Part shown: positions 44,608 through 53,496 of the stretch, piece after piece
How positions within the stretch are numbered: position 1 is the stretch's first letter
How the letters are laid out: each line of letters starts with the position of its first letter
NCBI RefSeq assembly: GCF_900142655.1
Contig: NZ_FRBQ01000008.1
Coordinates: 123,239 to 187,238 of the forward strand
Reading direction: 5' to 3'
Origin: Phytopseudomonas punonensis
GTDB lineage: Bacteria > Pseudomonadota > Gammaproteobacteria > Pseudomonadales > Pseudomonadaceae
Length of the DNA: 64,000 nucleotides
Notes under the pieces: model-generated
Seen by the model: the letters and a program-made list of their open reading frames with translations, nothing else
Database searches by the model: none
Told to the model about the DNA's origin: nothing
Position numbers and translations under genes: made by a program

Positions 44608-46514
44608 AATTGTGGCGAGGCTGGGACATTCATCTGCGTACCCAGCTCATCAGCATTGGCCCAGCCCTGCTTCTAACGCTTCTGCTTACGGGATTTCTGA
44701 CGTTCAACCGACTGCAGGATCTGCGCGCCGAGATCAACCACACCGGCCAGTTGATTGCCAGCCAGCTGGCGCCTGCTACCGAGTATGGGGTGATTTCCGG
44801 CAACCCTCACGTGCTGGAATCACTGCTGCAGGCCACCATGAAAACGCCCCACGTGCGCTTTATCGAAGTCCGTGACCGCGACGAAAACATCCTGGCCTAC
44901 CTCGAACAGACCGATAACCCACATACCGGCAATGGCCAGCTCGACATTTTCCAGGCGCCGATCCAGCAACAAAAAATCGATCTCGGCTCGGACTTCATCG
45001 AAGAAATCCCGCAAGCGACCAAGTCGCCTACCGGCGCCTATCTGGGTCGCGTGGTGGTCGGCATGTCCAGCGATGCGTTCAACTCGCGCCAGCAGGAAGT
45101 CCTCCTTAAAGTCGGAGCCCTGGTGTTGTTCGCCCTGCTGCTCACATTCCTGCTGGCACGTCGCCTTGCAAGCCGCCTATCACGGCCGCTGAGCGCCATG
45201 AGCGAGGCCGTTACCGCCATCCAGGCGGGTAATTATCAAAGCAAATTGCCCGAGGTCGGCGGCGGTGAGTTAGCGACGCTGGCCCGCCACATCAACAACC
45301 TTGCCAGCGGGCTTGGTAATGCGGCAAAGGAACAGCAGCAAGCCATGACGCTGTTGATCAAGGCACGCGAAGAGTCGGATCTGGCCAACCAAGCCAAGTC
45401 GGACTTCCTGGCCATGATGAGCCACGAACTGCGCACTCCCATGAACGGCGTGCTCGGCATGCTGCAGTTGCTCGACACCACCGAGATGAACGAAGAGCAA
45501 CATGAATACGCCGCGTTGGCGATGGAGTCGACTGAACATCTGCTCAAGGTGATCAACGACATCCTCGACTTCTCACGCATCGAACGCGGAGCACTGGAGC
45601 TCGAGCTGATCAGCTTCAACCTGCCGGCACTGCTCAAGGCGGCGTTGCAGGCCTTCCAGCACAGCGCCCAACAGCGCGGCCTGGTGCTCCGCCTGGAACT
45701 CGACGACGCGCTGCCGGCACCGCAAGTTCAGGGCGACCCCACACGCCTGCGGCAGATACTGGTCAACCTGATAGGCAACGCACTGAAGTTCACAGAACGC
45801 GGCGAAGTGCGCATCGAAGCTCACTGGCAAGCGCTGGACAATCAGGTGCTGTGGTTTACATGCAAGGTTCACGACACCGGCATCGGCATCAGTCACGAGC
45901 GCCTGGAAACGATGTTTGATGCGTTTCAGCAGGCCGACAACTCGATTTCGCGGCGTTACGGCGGCACCGGGCTGGGATTGCCGATCGCTCGTACTCTAGC
46001 CGAGCGCATGGGCGGCGCTCTCAGGGCAGAGAGCGAGCTGGGCCGCGGTTCCTGCTTCACCCTGGAAATCCCTCTGCCATTTTCTGCTCAACAATCCCAG
46101 CTGCCCTCCCGCACGGCTGCAAGCGAGCCGACCTTACAGGCCGCATGCTCAGTGCTGCTGGTCGAAGACAATGCGGTCAATCAGACGGTGATCGAGGCCA
46201 TGCTGCGCAGCCTGGGCTATCAGGTCGAACTGGTCGGCGATGGTGCCCAAGCCGTGAGTGCAGTAAGGGAACGGCGCTTCGCCGCGGTGCTGATGGATTG
46301 TCGCCTGCCGATCATGGATGGCTATGAAGCGACCCGACGCATCCGCGAGCTGGGACAGGCCGGTCAACTACCGATAATTGCCCTCACGGCCAACGCCTTG
46401 CAGGGCGATCGCGAAGCCTGCTTGCAAGCCGGAATGAACGATTACCTCGCCAAACCGTTCAAACGCATGGAACTGCAGGATGTGCTCGAGCGTTGGCTGT
46501 CAGCCAATAGCTAG
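44604..46514 (+). CDS. Hybrid histidine kinase (PA1611-like)
   Basis: The 636 residues hold a span (about 14-33), a periplasmic domain of about 130 residues, a second span (about 167-184), HAMP, HisKA with H274 in FLAMMSHELRTPMNG, HATPase with the N box at N392, DTGIGIS and GGTGLGLPIA, and a C-terminal receiver with D565 in AVLMDCRLPIMDG. No Hpt domain is attached, so phosphate must pass to a separate Hpt protein. As I recall, the P. aeruginosa relative beside fabAB takes part in the RetS/GacS network. Coupled to the upstream binding-like protein. Confidence 0.93.
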   Translation: MKLWRGWDIHLRTQLISIGPALLLTLLLTGFLTFNRLQDLRAEINHTGQLIASQLAPATEYGVISGNPHVLESLLQATMKTPHVRFIEVRDRDENILAYLEQTDNPHTGNGQLDIFQAPIQQQKIDLGSDFIEEIPQATKSPTGAYLGRVVVGMSSDAFNSRQQEVLLKVGALVLFALLLTFLLARRLASRLSRPLSAMSEAVTAIQAGNYQSKLPEVGGGELATLARHINNLASGLGNAAKEQQQAMTLLIKAREESDLANQAKSDFLAMMSHELRTPMNGVLGMLQLLDTTEMNEEQHEYAALAMESTEHLLKVINDILDFSRIERGALELELISFNLPALLKAALQAFQHSAQQRGLVLRLELDDALPAPQVQGDPTRLRQILVNLIGNALKFTERGEVRIEAHWQALDNQVLWFTCKVHDTGIGISHERLETMFDAFQQADNSISRRYGGTGLGLPIARTLAERMGGALRAESELGRGSCFTLEIPLPFSAQQSQLPSRTAASEPTLQAACSVLLVEDNAVNQTVIEAMLRSLGYQVELVGDGAQAVSAVRERRFAAVLMDCRLPIMDGYEATRRIRELGQAGQLPIIALTANALQGDREACLQAGMNDYLAKPFKRMELQDVLERWLSANS

Positions 46515-46816
46515 GTCATCGAGACGGAGGTTACAGATGCGTGAATTCGATCAGCGCGAAGCTCTCACGCACCGGAAACACTGGCAGCCTCTAGTCAGAT
46601 CGAGGAAAATATTGCACGCTTGCGGGCTGAAGTGGGCATGAAAGGGGCATCTGTGACACCATTGCCGCCTAGAGAGTACAACTGTACTCACCACACTGTG
46701 ACTTTCACCACAACGCAACAGTCTATGACTAGGCTGCTGGCAGTCGCATTACTCATGCGCAGCCGGCCAGGACGATTTACCCAGCCGAGGCGCGTGGGGA
46801 TTATTGAGGAGCTCGC
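46515..46816. other. Region between kinase and fabA, with possible gene remnant
   Basis: In these 302 bases a 34-codon ORF (46537-46641, starting MREFDQREAL) has a strong GGAGG site six bases before its ATG. A second frame across 46575-46670 reads as a plausible C-terminal helix (LAASSQIEENIARLRAEVG). The switch of frames suggests a decayed or frameshifted small gene. The fabA promoter and leader must also lie here; no DesT-like palindrome was recognised. Confidence 0.4.
46537..46641 (+). CDS. Possible 34-residue small protein
   Basis: GGAGG is spaced six bases from the ATG, close to the ideal ribosome site and better than that of many genes here. The frame ends in a TGA, with the product basic and rich in His/Arg/Trp. 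It lies 22 bases after the kinase stop. It could be translated with the kinase mRNA or be the 5' remnant of a broken gene whose remainder lies in another frame. Confidence 0.3.
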   Translation: MREFDQREALTHRKHWQPLVRSRKILHACGLKWA

Positions 46817-47332
46817 ATGACCAAACAAAACGCCTTCACTCAGGAAGATCTGTTGCGCTGCAGCCGCGGCGAACTGTTCGGCCCGGGTAATGCGCAACTG
46901 CCCGCCCCGAACATGTTGATGATCGACCGGATCGTCCACATCAGCGAAACGGGCGGCAAGTACGGCAAAGGCGAAATTGTCGCAGAGCTCGATATCAATC
47001 CTGATCTGTGGTTCTTCGGCTGTCACTTCGAAGGTGATCCGGTGATGCCGGGCTGCCTGGGCCTCGACGCCATGTGGCAGCTGGTCGGTTTCTTCCTCGG
47101 CTGGCAGGGCAATCCTGGTCGTGGTCGCGCCCTCGGTTCAGGCGAAGTGAAATTCTTCGGTCAGGTTCTGCCTACCGCCAAGAAGGTCACCTACAACATC
47201 CATATCAAACGCACCATCACCCGTTCGCTGATCCTGGCGATCGCCGATGGCACCGTGAGTGTCGATGGTCGCGAGATCTACAGTGCCGAAAGCCTGCGCG
47301 TCGGCCTGTTCACTTCCACCGACAGTTTCTAA
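46817..47332 (+). CDS. fabA: FabA, 3-hydroxydecanoyl-ACP dehydratase/isomerase
   Basis: The 171 residues include catalytic H70 in WFFGCHFEGDPVMPG and D84 in CLGLDAMWQ, matching E. coli FabA residue for residue. It dehydrates 3-hydroxydecanoyl-ACP and isomerises the product to cis-3-decenoyl-ACP, the branch point for unsaturated fatty acids. GAGGAG precedes the ATG. It forms an operon with fabB 12 bases downstream. Confidence 0.97.
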   Translation: MTKQNAFTQEDLLRCSRGELFGPGNAQLPAPNMLMIDRIVHISETGGKYGKGEIVAELDINPDLWFFGCHFEGDPVMPGCLGLDAMWQLVGFFLGWQGNPGRGRALGSGEVKFFGQVLPTAKKVTYNIHIKRTITRSLILAIADGTVSVDGREIYSAESLRVGLFTSTDSF

Positions 47333-47344
47333 AGGATCCTTTCC

Positions 47345-48565
47345 ATGCGTCGCGTCGTTATTACCGGTCTAGGCATCGTTTCCTGCCTGGGCAATGACAA
47401 AGAAACCGTCTCCGCCAACCTTCGCGCTGGCCGCCCCGGTATCCGCTTCAATCCGGAATACGCCGAGAAGGGTCTGCGCAGCCATGTATCGGGCTCCGTC
47501 GACCTGAACCTGGAAGAGTTGATCGACCGCAAACTGTTCCGCTTCATGGGTGACGCCGCGGCCTACGCCTACCTGGCAATGGATCAGGCGATCAAGGATT
47601 CCGGTCTCAGCGAAGAGCAGGTTTCCAATCCGCGTACCGGTCTGATCGCCGGTTCCGGTGGCGCCTCTACGCTGAACCAGATGGAAGCCATCGACACCCT
47701 GCGTGAGAAAGGCGTCAAGCGCGTCGGCCCGTACCGCGTTACCCGCACCATGGGCAGCACCGTTTCTGCCTGCCTGGCGACCCCCTTCAAGATCAAGGGC
47801 GTCAATTTCTCCATTTCCTCGGCTTGCGCCACCAGCGCGCATTGCATCGGCCAGGCCATGGAGCAGATCCAGCTCGGTAAACAGGACGTAGTCTTCGCCG
47901 GTGGTGGTGAGGAAGAGCATTGGAGCCAGAGCTGCCTGTTCGATGCCATGGGCGCCCTCTCCACTCAGTACAACGACACGCCGGAAAAAGCGTCCCGCGC
48001 CTACGACGCCAAGCGTGACGGTTTCGTAATCGCTGGTGGTGGCGGCATGGTCGTGGTCGAAGAACTTGAGCACGCGCTGGCTCGCGGCGCCAAGATCTAC
48101 GCAGAAATCGTCGGCTACGGCGCCACTTCTGACGGTTACGACATGGTCGCGCCGAGCGGCGAAGGCGCTGTGCGTTGCATGCAGCAAGCACTGTCCACCG
48201 TCGAAACCCCGATCGACTACCTGAACACCCACGGCACCTCGACTCCGGTCGGCGACGTCGCGGAAATGAAAGGTGTACGTGAGGTGTTTGGCGACAAGGC
48301 ACCGGCCATCAGCTCTACCAAGAGCCTGTCCGGCCACAGCCTGGGCGCTGCGGGTGTACACGAAGCGATCTACTGCCTGCTGATGATGGAAGGCAACTTC
48401 ATCACCGCATCAGCCAACATCGAAGAGCTCGATGAGGCTGTAGCTGATCTGCCGATCCTGCGCGAAACCCGCGAAAACGCCAAGCTGGACACCATCATGT
48501 CCAACAGCTTCGGCTTCGGTGGCACCAACGCCACCTTGGTACTGAAGCGCTGGACTGGCAAGTGA
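47345..48565 (+). CDS. fabB: FabB, beta-ketoacyl-ACP synthase I
   Basis: The 406 residues have the Cys-His-His catalytic set: C161 in SISSACATSAH, the first histidine in YLNTHGTSTPVGD and the second in LSGHSLGAAGVHE. It elongates cis-3-decenoyl-ACP in the unsaturated fatty acid pathway. It follows fabA closely and ends at a perfect terminator palindrome. Confidence 0.97.
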   Translation: MRRVVITGLGIVSCLGNDKETVSANLRAGRPGIRFNPEYAEKGLRSHVSGSVDLNLEELIDRKLFRFMGDAAAYAYLAMDQAIKDSGLSEEQVSNPRTGLIAGSGGASTLNQMEAIDTLREKGVKRVGPYRVTRTMGSTVSACLATPFKIKGVNFSISSACATSAHCIGQAMEQIQLGKQDVVFAGGGEEEHWSQSCLFDAMGALSTQYNDTPEKASRAYDAKRDGFVIAGGGGMVVVEELEHALARGAKIYAEIVGYGATSDGYDMVAPSGEGAVRCMQQALSTVETPIDYLNTHGTSTPVGDVAEMKGVREVFGDKAPAISSTKSLSGHSLGAAGVHEAIYCLLMMEGNFITASANIEELDEAVADLPILRETRENAKLDTIMSNSFGFGGTNATLVLKRWTGK

Positions 48566-48580
48566 TAGCTGCCTGATACG

Positions 48581-48609
48581 AAAAACGGCGCCCTAGGGCG
48601 CCGTTTTTT
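48581..48609. terminator. Terminator of fabAB (works both ways)
   Basis: A run of A, ACGGCGCC, CTAG, GGCGCCGT and a run of T form a 28-base palindrome at 48581-48608. The convergent DUF3859 gene ends 27 bases further, so it may serve both genes. Confidence 0.92.
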
Positions 48610-48635
48610 ATGGGCATAACGTTCCAGTTCAAGAA

Positions 48636-49100
48636 TCAGCGCACCTCGAAGTGCTGCTCCGCCAACTTGCGGTCGCCCTGGAACAGCAGGAAACGCCATT
48701 CGCCAGGCACCACTTCATTGTTCTCGGAAAACTCGAACGCCATGACGTCCTGCGGCGCATCCGGCACCAGCTTCTGAGTGACCACGAATTTGTCATGACG
48801 CTGTCCATCGGCGCCGATGACGCCCGGGGTCAGATACAACAAAGTCAGCGGTTCGGCATCAGCCGTCTTACCGGTCAGCGTGTAGCGCATACCAAACTTG
48901 GTACCCAGCTTGGCGGGCACCACGGTGGTTTTCTCGATTTGCTGGCTGGATTGGGTCAGCACGCGCTCGCCGGGCTGAAAATTCTGGTACTGGCTGACGA
49001 ACACGCCGTACTCGACCGGCCCTTCCACACGAACCTCTGCCTGAGCCAGGCCTGCTGCCAGCAGCAGCGCTGTCATCGTCGCTAATCGAAACTGTTGCAT
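48636..49100 (-). CDS. Exported DUF3859 protein
   Basis: The 154 residues begin with a signal peptide (TALLLAAGLAQA) and match DUF3859 (VEGPVEYGVFVSQYQ; KLGTKFGMRYTLTG; FSENNEVVPGEWRFLLFQGD), an all-beta periplasmic domain of unknown role. The ATG follows GGAGCGTGAG. Single gene. Confidence 0.88.
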   Translation of the reverse strand: MQQFRLATMTALLLAAGLAQAEVRVEGPVEYGVFVSQYQNFQPGERVLTQSSQQIEKTTVVPAKLGTKFGMRYTLTGKTADAEPLTLLYLTPGVIGADGQRHDKFVVTQKLVPDAPQDVMAFEFSENNEVVPGEWRFLLFQGDRKLAEQHFEVR

Positions 49101-49161
49101 CTCACGCTCCTGTTTTGGAATGGCGCGAGGCTATGACGCGGCGATGACAGCCTGATGACAA

Positions 49162-50190
49162 TCAGCGTGAGGTCGGCAGTGACTTCTGCACCTTGCGCGG
49201 CAGGATGGAGAGGAAATTATCCCTGGCCACTTTATGGGCAACGTCCTCGGGTAGCGCGTCAAGGAAGCGATCGAAACCCTGCATGCATTCGCCCATGCTG
49301 TCGAAGCGCCCTACTACGTCGGAACCGATCATGAAACGATCCGGATAACGGCCGACCAGCTCCACCCACTTGGGATCTGGCTTACCGTGCTTGTCAGTCA
49401 GGTACGGCCGCAACATGGTCCACGATAGATCGACGTACAAATTGGGGTAGCTCTCCAGCATGCGTGCCAGCGTATCGAACAGGAAATCCAGCTTCTCCTG
49501 ATGCCGGTGAATCTCCATGCTGGTGCCGGCATGAGCCCAGATGAAGCGCACATGCGGATGATTACGCAGTGGCTCTTCGATCTCCTGCAGATACAACGGA
49601 TTACGCTCGCGCTTGGAGGTGATGTTGGAGTGCAGCATCACCGGTAGGTCGTACTCGGCGGCCAAATGGTAAACCCGCGTCATGGCCTCGTTGTTGGCTC
49701 GCGGCGTACTGCCTTCGATCAACGAAGTCAGGTCGTCGTGGCGCGTGAATATTTCGCCAATGCCCTGCCAAAGCCCTGGATCGAGCTCAAGCATGCGGCG
49801 GATATGGGAGTCGGAATTCTTGTCGTTGGGGTTGAAGCCAGACAGGAAGGGATGAAAACGATAGCGCTGCGCCTCGGGAACCTGCTTGTAGGCGTGGGCG
49901 ATCAGCACGTCAGTGGCGCTGTACCAGTAGGCGGCGGCGTCGTCACCGGCGTAATAGCGCGGGCGTTTTGGCTCGTCTTCGTGCCATTTCTTCGCAACCG
50001 GAATGCCGGAAAACATCACATGGTCGACGCCTGCTTCATCCATACGCTGCAGTAAAACATCCATGCCGGCGCTTTCCTGGAAAAAATCCACGTAATGCAG
50101 GTGAGCATCGCTGTAACGGTACTCGCGCGCCTCGACAAAGCCCGCTAACAGCCCTGCAGACAATAAAAACCCTAGCCGAATCAATCGCAT
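49162..50190 (-). CDS. Exported amidohydrolase-family protein
   Basis: The 342 residues have a signal peptide (GFLLSAGLLAGFVEA) followed by the metal motif YSDAHLHYVDFF. The later barrel residues PVMLHSNI, RFIWAHAG and MIGSDVVGRF fit the amidohydrolase_2 group of decarboxylases/lactonases. An exported location is unusual for this superfamily. Substrate unknown. Its stop is 61 bases upstream of the DUF3859 start on the same strand. Confidence 0.87.
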   Translation of the reverse strand: MRLIRLGFLLSAGLLAGFVEAREYRYSDAHLHYVDFFQESAGMDVLLQRMDEAGVDHVMFSGIPVAKKWHEDEPKRPRYYAGDDAAAYWYSATDVLIAHAYKQVPEAQRYRFHPFLSGFNPNDKNSDSHIRRMLELDPGLWQGIGEIFTRHDDLTSLIEGSTPRANNEAMTRVYHLAAEYDLPVMLHSNITSKRERNPLYLQEIEEPLRNHPHVRFIWAHAGTSMEIHRHQEKLDFLFDTLARMLESYPNLYVDLSWTMLRPYLTDKHGKPDPKWVELVGRYPDRFMIGSDVVGRFDSMGECMQGFDRFLDALPEDVAHKVARDNFLSILPRKVQKSLPTSR

Positions 50191-50371
50191 GCAGGCCTAC
50201 TCCTGTCGTTGAGCAGCATAGACTGTAAGCTCTTCAGGCAAGTTCAGCCTAGATGGCGGTTCTGCGACAGCGTTAGCGAGACTATTTGTTTCATTGCCGG
50301 CACATCTGTAACGGCTCGTCTCGGGTATAACCCTTGTACCTTCAGGACGCAGCCCATGACAGGACGACGGC

Positions 50372-50920
50372 ATGTCTGATCCGATGTTCGATTACGAGAG
50401 TACCCTGGAAGCATGCGCGCGTAGTGACGAGCGCGCTTTTCAGGCGCTGTATCGCCAGGAGGCGGCAAAGATGCTAGGCCTGGCGATCAGCCTGCTGGGC
50501 CATCGCGACCCGGCCGAGGACTGCCTGCACGACGCATTCGTGCAGATCTGGCGCAATGCCGGGCGCTTCCAGCGCTCACTGGGCAGCGGGCGAGCGTGGA
50601 TCTACAGCATCCTGCGTTACCGCGCTCTGAACCAGCTGCGCCAGCGCGGCCGCACCGTGACGCTTGGCGACGACATCGCCGATCACCTGATCGATGAAAG
50701 CCCATCGGCCGCTCAGCAGCACGAACATCAGTCCGACAAGCGCCACCTTCGCGCCTGCCTACAGAAGCTCGAGCGCCCACGGCGTCATCCGGTTCTGCTG
50801 GCGTTCTACCGCGGCCTGACTCACGAGCAGATCGCCGAGCGGCTGACCACCCCGCTGGGCACCATCAAAGGGCGCATTCGCAGCGGTTTGCGCGCACTGC
50901 AGGAGTGTTTGCAACGATGA
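50372..50920 (+). CDS. ECF-type RNA polymerase sigma factor
   Basis: The 182 residues have region 2 (AEDCLHDAFVQIWRNAGRF, then GSGRAWIYSILRYRALNQLR for -10 recognition) and region 4 (LTHEQIAERLTTPLGTIKGRI, helix-turn-helix). It overlaps its anti-sigma gene by four bases (ATGA). No FecI-type receptor gene is near, so it belongs to the RskA-controlled group and probably answers envelope or oxidative stress (inference). Confidence 0.93.
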   Translation: MSDPMFDYESTLEACARSDERAFQALYRQEAAKMLGLAISLLGHRDPAEDCLHDAFVQIWRNAGRFQRSLGSGRAWIYSILRYRALNQLRQRGRTVTLGDDIADHLIDESPSAAQQHEHQSDKRHLRACLQKLERPRRHPVLLAFYRGLTHEQIAERLTTPLGTIKGRIRSGLRALQECLQR

Positions 50921-51621
50921 TAAGCACCGACCCCGCAGAACGCCGTGCGCTTATTGGCGAATATGTTCTTGGCCTGCTCGAAGCGGAGCAGGCGGACGAA
51001 ATCGCCGACCTTATAGCGCACGACCCTCAGGCTGCTGCCATGGCCCTGGAATGGGAGCAGCACTTTCTCGAACTCAGTGACCGGCTCGAACCCAGCACGC
51101 CCTCGCACGGCCTCTGGTCACGGCTGCAGCAAACCTTGAATCTGGGGCAGCAAACCAGCGCCTGGCAGGCCTGGTGGTCGAGCTTGAGCGCCTGGCGCCT
51201 GACCAGCGCGGCCCTGGCGATGGCGTTGATCATCGCACTGCTGCCGATGCCTTGGCAGAGCGACTCGCCGCCTGCGAGTTACACCGCCGTGCTGCAGCCG
51301 CCGGGCGAAGCCGCGGCGCCAGGCTGGGTGGTGCATATCGATGCAGCCGGCACCTTGCTGCTCGAGCCGTTGCGTGAGGATCAGGTAGCGGCGAACCGCT
51401 CAGTACAGTTCTGGACACTCGTCGATCCTAAGGATGGGCCGCGCTCGCTCGGCCTGGTCGAGCCGGGCGAACGCCTGACCCTATCCGCCGAGCAGATCGG
51501 CGCGGTACGCGCCGGCCAGTTGTTCGAGCTCACCCTGGAGCCATCCGGCGGTTCACCACTGAACCGGCCAACGGGTGAAGTGCTGTATATCGGCCGAGCG
51601 GTGATGGCGTCAGTGGACTGA
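50917..51621 (+). CDS. Membrane anti-sigma factor (RskA type)
   Basis: The 234 residues from the ATG at 50917 have a cytoplasmic N-terminal anti-sigma domain (MISTDPAERRALIGEYVLGL), one membrane span (about residues 95-113) and a periplasmic RskA C-terminal domain (WVVHIDAAGTLLLEPL; FWTLVDPKDGPRSLGLVEPG). AGGAG lies at 50901-50905 inside the sigma gene. It holds the sigma factor until proteolysis releases it. Confidence 0.92.
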   Translation: MISTDPAERRALIGEYVLGLLEAEQADEIADLIAHDPQAAAMALEWEQHFLELSDRLEPSTPSHGLWSRLQQTLNLGQQTSAWQAWWSSLSAWRLTSAALAMALIIALLPMPWQSDSPPASYTAVLQPPGEAAAPGWVVHIDAAGTLLLEPLREDQVAANRSVQFWTLVDPKDGPRSLGLVEPGERLTLSAEQIGAVRAGQLFELTLEPSGGSPLNRPTGEVLYIGRAVMASVD

Positions 51622-51639
51622 GCGGATGGGTACCGGGGT

Positions 51640-51675
51640 GGCAGATGTAAACAGATATGTCTGCCGACATCTGCC
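51640..51675. promoter_or_regulatory. Nested inverted repeat upstream of the DUF4394 gene
   Basis: GGCAGATGT (51640-51648) and ACATCTGCC (51667-51675) are perfect 9-base arms. Between them CAGATATGTCTG (51652-51663) has its own dyad symmetry, and TCTGCC at 51660 can also pair with the left GGCAGA. It lies 19 bases past the anti-sigma stop and about 100 bases before the DUF4394 start, so it may be a control site, an attenuator, or a member of a repeat family (see 26541). Confidence 0.5.
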
Positions 51676-51773
51676 CGCCACTCTCGTGGGTATGGATAAC
51701 AGGTGCTCTATTTCACGGTGCCTGGATGCGAGCGCGAAGAGACCTTCGCGCCTTACCCATAGAGAGGACGCTC

Positions 51774-52559
51774 ATGAACATTTCCAAGAAACTGCTCGGT
51801 ATCGCCATCACCACCGCAGCCCTGGGTTGCGCCACCGCCAATGCTGATGACCTGCTGGCCCTGAGCGCAGACGGCCAGCTGCTGCACATCGACACCAAGA
51901 CCCTCACCGTTGTTTCCGACGTGAAACTCAGTGGCGTTTCGAGCCTGCGCGGCATCGATGTACGCCCGGCCAATGGCTGGATCTATGGCCTGGATGATGC
52001 CGGCCAGCTCTACACCGTCGACGCCAAAACCGGCGCGGCCAGCAAGGCTGCCAAACTGAGCCAAGCGCTGCCAGGCAAAGGCCTGGCGGTGGTGGACTTC
52101 AACCCGGTGGCCGACCGCCTGCGTCTGCTGGCTGCCGATGGCACCAGCCTGCGCGTCAACGTCGAAAGTGGCGAGGTTGTGGTGGACGGCAAGGTCGCCT
52201 ACGCCAAAGAAGGCCCCTACGCCGGCAAGACTGCCAAGGTGGTAGCCGGTGCCTACACCAACGCTTACAAGGGCACCGAGAAAACCGCGCTGTACACCGT
52301 TGACCTGGCGACTGGCAACCTGATGCTGCAAAACCCGCCAAATGACGGTATTCAGCAAGTCGTTGGCAAGATCACAGACGGCCTGAAGAGCGCCGCGCTG
52401 GATATCAAAAGTGACGGCAAGGGCGGCAACACCGCTTACCTGCTGAGCGGTACCACGCTACACCAAGTTAATCTGGAGACCGGTAAGGCCAGCGCGCTGG
52501 GCGAGATCAAGAAGCTGCCGGATGACATCATCGACATCGCAGTCCTGCCAGCCAAGTAA
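51774..52559 (+). CDS. Exported DUF4394 beta-propeller-like protein
   Basis: The 261 residues from the ATG at 51774 (AGAGGA site) have a signal peptide ending ATANA. DUF4394 matches include LLALSADGQLLHIDTKT, LRGIDVRPANGWIYGLDDAGQLYTVD and VVDFNPVADRLRLLAADG. Repeated strand-turn units suggest a small propeller. As the third gene after the ECF sigma/anti-sigma pair it is a likely target of that sigma. Role unknown. Confidence 0.9.
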   Translation: MNISKKLLGIAITTAALGCATANADDLLALSADGQLLHIDTKTLTVVSDVKLSGVSSLRGIDVRPANGWIYGLDDAGQLYTVDAKTGAASKAAKLSQALPGKGLAVVDFNPVADRLRLLAADGTSLRVNVESGEVVVDGKVAYAKEGPYAGKTAKVVAGAYTNAYKGTEKTALYTVDLATGNLMLQNPPNDGIQQVVGKITDGLKSAALDIKSDGKGGNTAYLLSGTTLHQVNLETGKASALGEIKKLPDDIIDIAVLPAK

Positions 52560-52568
52560 CATCCAAGA

Positions 52569-52590
52569 GGGAAGGCCATAGGGCCTTCCC
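52569..52590. terminator. Hairpin between convergent genes
   Basis: GGGAAGGCC (52569-52577), an ATAG loop and GGCCTTCCC (52582-52590) form a perfect 9-base stem. The T run is poor (CTTCTCGCTT), so termination may be weak or Rho-assisted. Confidence 0.65.
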
Positions 52591-52604
52591 CTTCTCGCTT
52601 CACC

Positions 52605-53384
52605 TTACTCGAACACTTCGTCGAGCAGATTGTTCATCGCCTTGAATGCCCGCGCCGCTACCAGCGGATGGTACTGATTGCTGCCGGGCGTATTGGCCAG
52701 CGGGTCGGTGAACGAATGCACCGCGCCACCATAGCTGACCAGTTGCCAGTCCACCTTGGCAGCCTTCATTTCTGCCTCGAACCCATCAACCTGAGCCGGC
52801 GGAACGGCCGGATCGTCGGCACCATGCAGCACCAGAACCGGCGCCTTGATGTTGTTGGCGTCGGCGGGGTTTGGTGTGTCCAGGTTGCCGTGGAAGGACA
52901 CGAAGGCTTTCAGCGGCGCGCCCGAGCGGGCCAGCTCGAGAACGGTGCCACCACCGAAACAGAAACCAATCGCGCCCAGATTGGCGGTGTCCAGGGCGAC
53001 CTGGCTGGTTTGCCCCTTGAGCACCTCGACAGCCGCCTGGGCGCGCTTGCGCATCAGCGCGCGGTCGCTGCGCACGGTGGTGGCGGCCTGCTTGGCTTCG
53101 TCAGCATTGCTGGGACGGATGGACTTGCCATACATGTCGGCCACGAACACCACGTACTTGTCGCCAGCAGCACGGGCAGCCTTCTCGGCAGACGCGTCGG
53201 TGACGCCAAGCCAGTTGGGTACCATCAGCAAACCGGGACGTGGTTCGCTGATCGCATCGTCGTACACCAGCTTGCCTTCGAACGGCTGGCCATCGATCTC
53301 GTAGGGGACGTTCTTGACGACCACGCCCGCCTCCGCCAACCCTGCCAAGCCCAGCAATGCTGCCGACAACAGTGATTTCTTCAT
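52605..53384 (-). CDS. Exported dienelactone hydrolase family protein
   Basis: The 259 residues begin with a signal peptide (LLSAALLGLAGLAEA). The catalytic cysteine lies in GAIGFCFGGGTVLEL, the Asp in LVLHGADDPAVPP and the His in YGGAVHSFTDP, as in dienelactone hydrolases. GGGAG precedes the ATG. An exported form is less usual than the cytoplasmic catabolic enzyme, so the natural substrate may be a different ester or lactone. Confidence 0.9.
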   Translation of the reverse strand: MKKSLLSAALLGLAGLAEAGVVVKNVPYEIDGQPFEGKLVYDDAISEPRPGLLMVPNWLGVTDASAEKAARAAGDKYVVFVADMYGKSIRPSNADEAKQAATTVRSDRALMRKRAQAAVEVLKGQTSQVALDTANLGAIGFCFGGGTVLELARSGAPLKAFVSFHGNLDTPNPADANNIKAPVLVLHGADDPAVPPAQVDGFEAEMKAAKVDWQLVSYGGAVHSFTDPLANTPGSNQYHPLVAARAFKAMNNLLDEVFE

Positions 53385-53496
53385 TCCATGACTCCCTTGT
53401 GCATGCGCTCAATGAAGCAGCAGAAGCTGCGCCTGGAAGACAAGGAAGCACATTTACGGCGCCAGGAGAACCCGGGCGCCGCAAGCAAACGTCAAA

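Noticed and set aside
47369..48361. A 330-codon minus-strand frame opposite fabB
   Set aside because: fabB is intact with all catalytic residues; the reverse frame has no support.
50310..50345. A TGTAAC...CGTC pattern upstream of the ECF sigma gene as its own promoter
   Set aside because: Spacing between the boxes is far too short for an ECF promoter, so it is not listed as a site.
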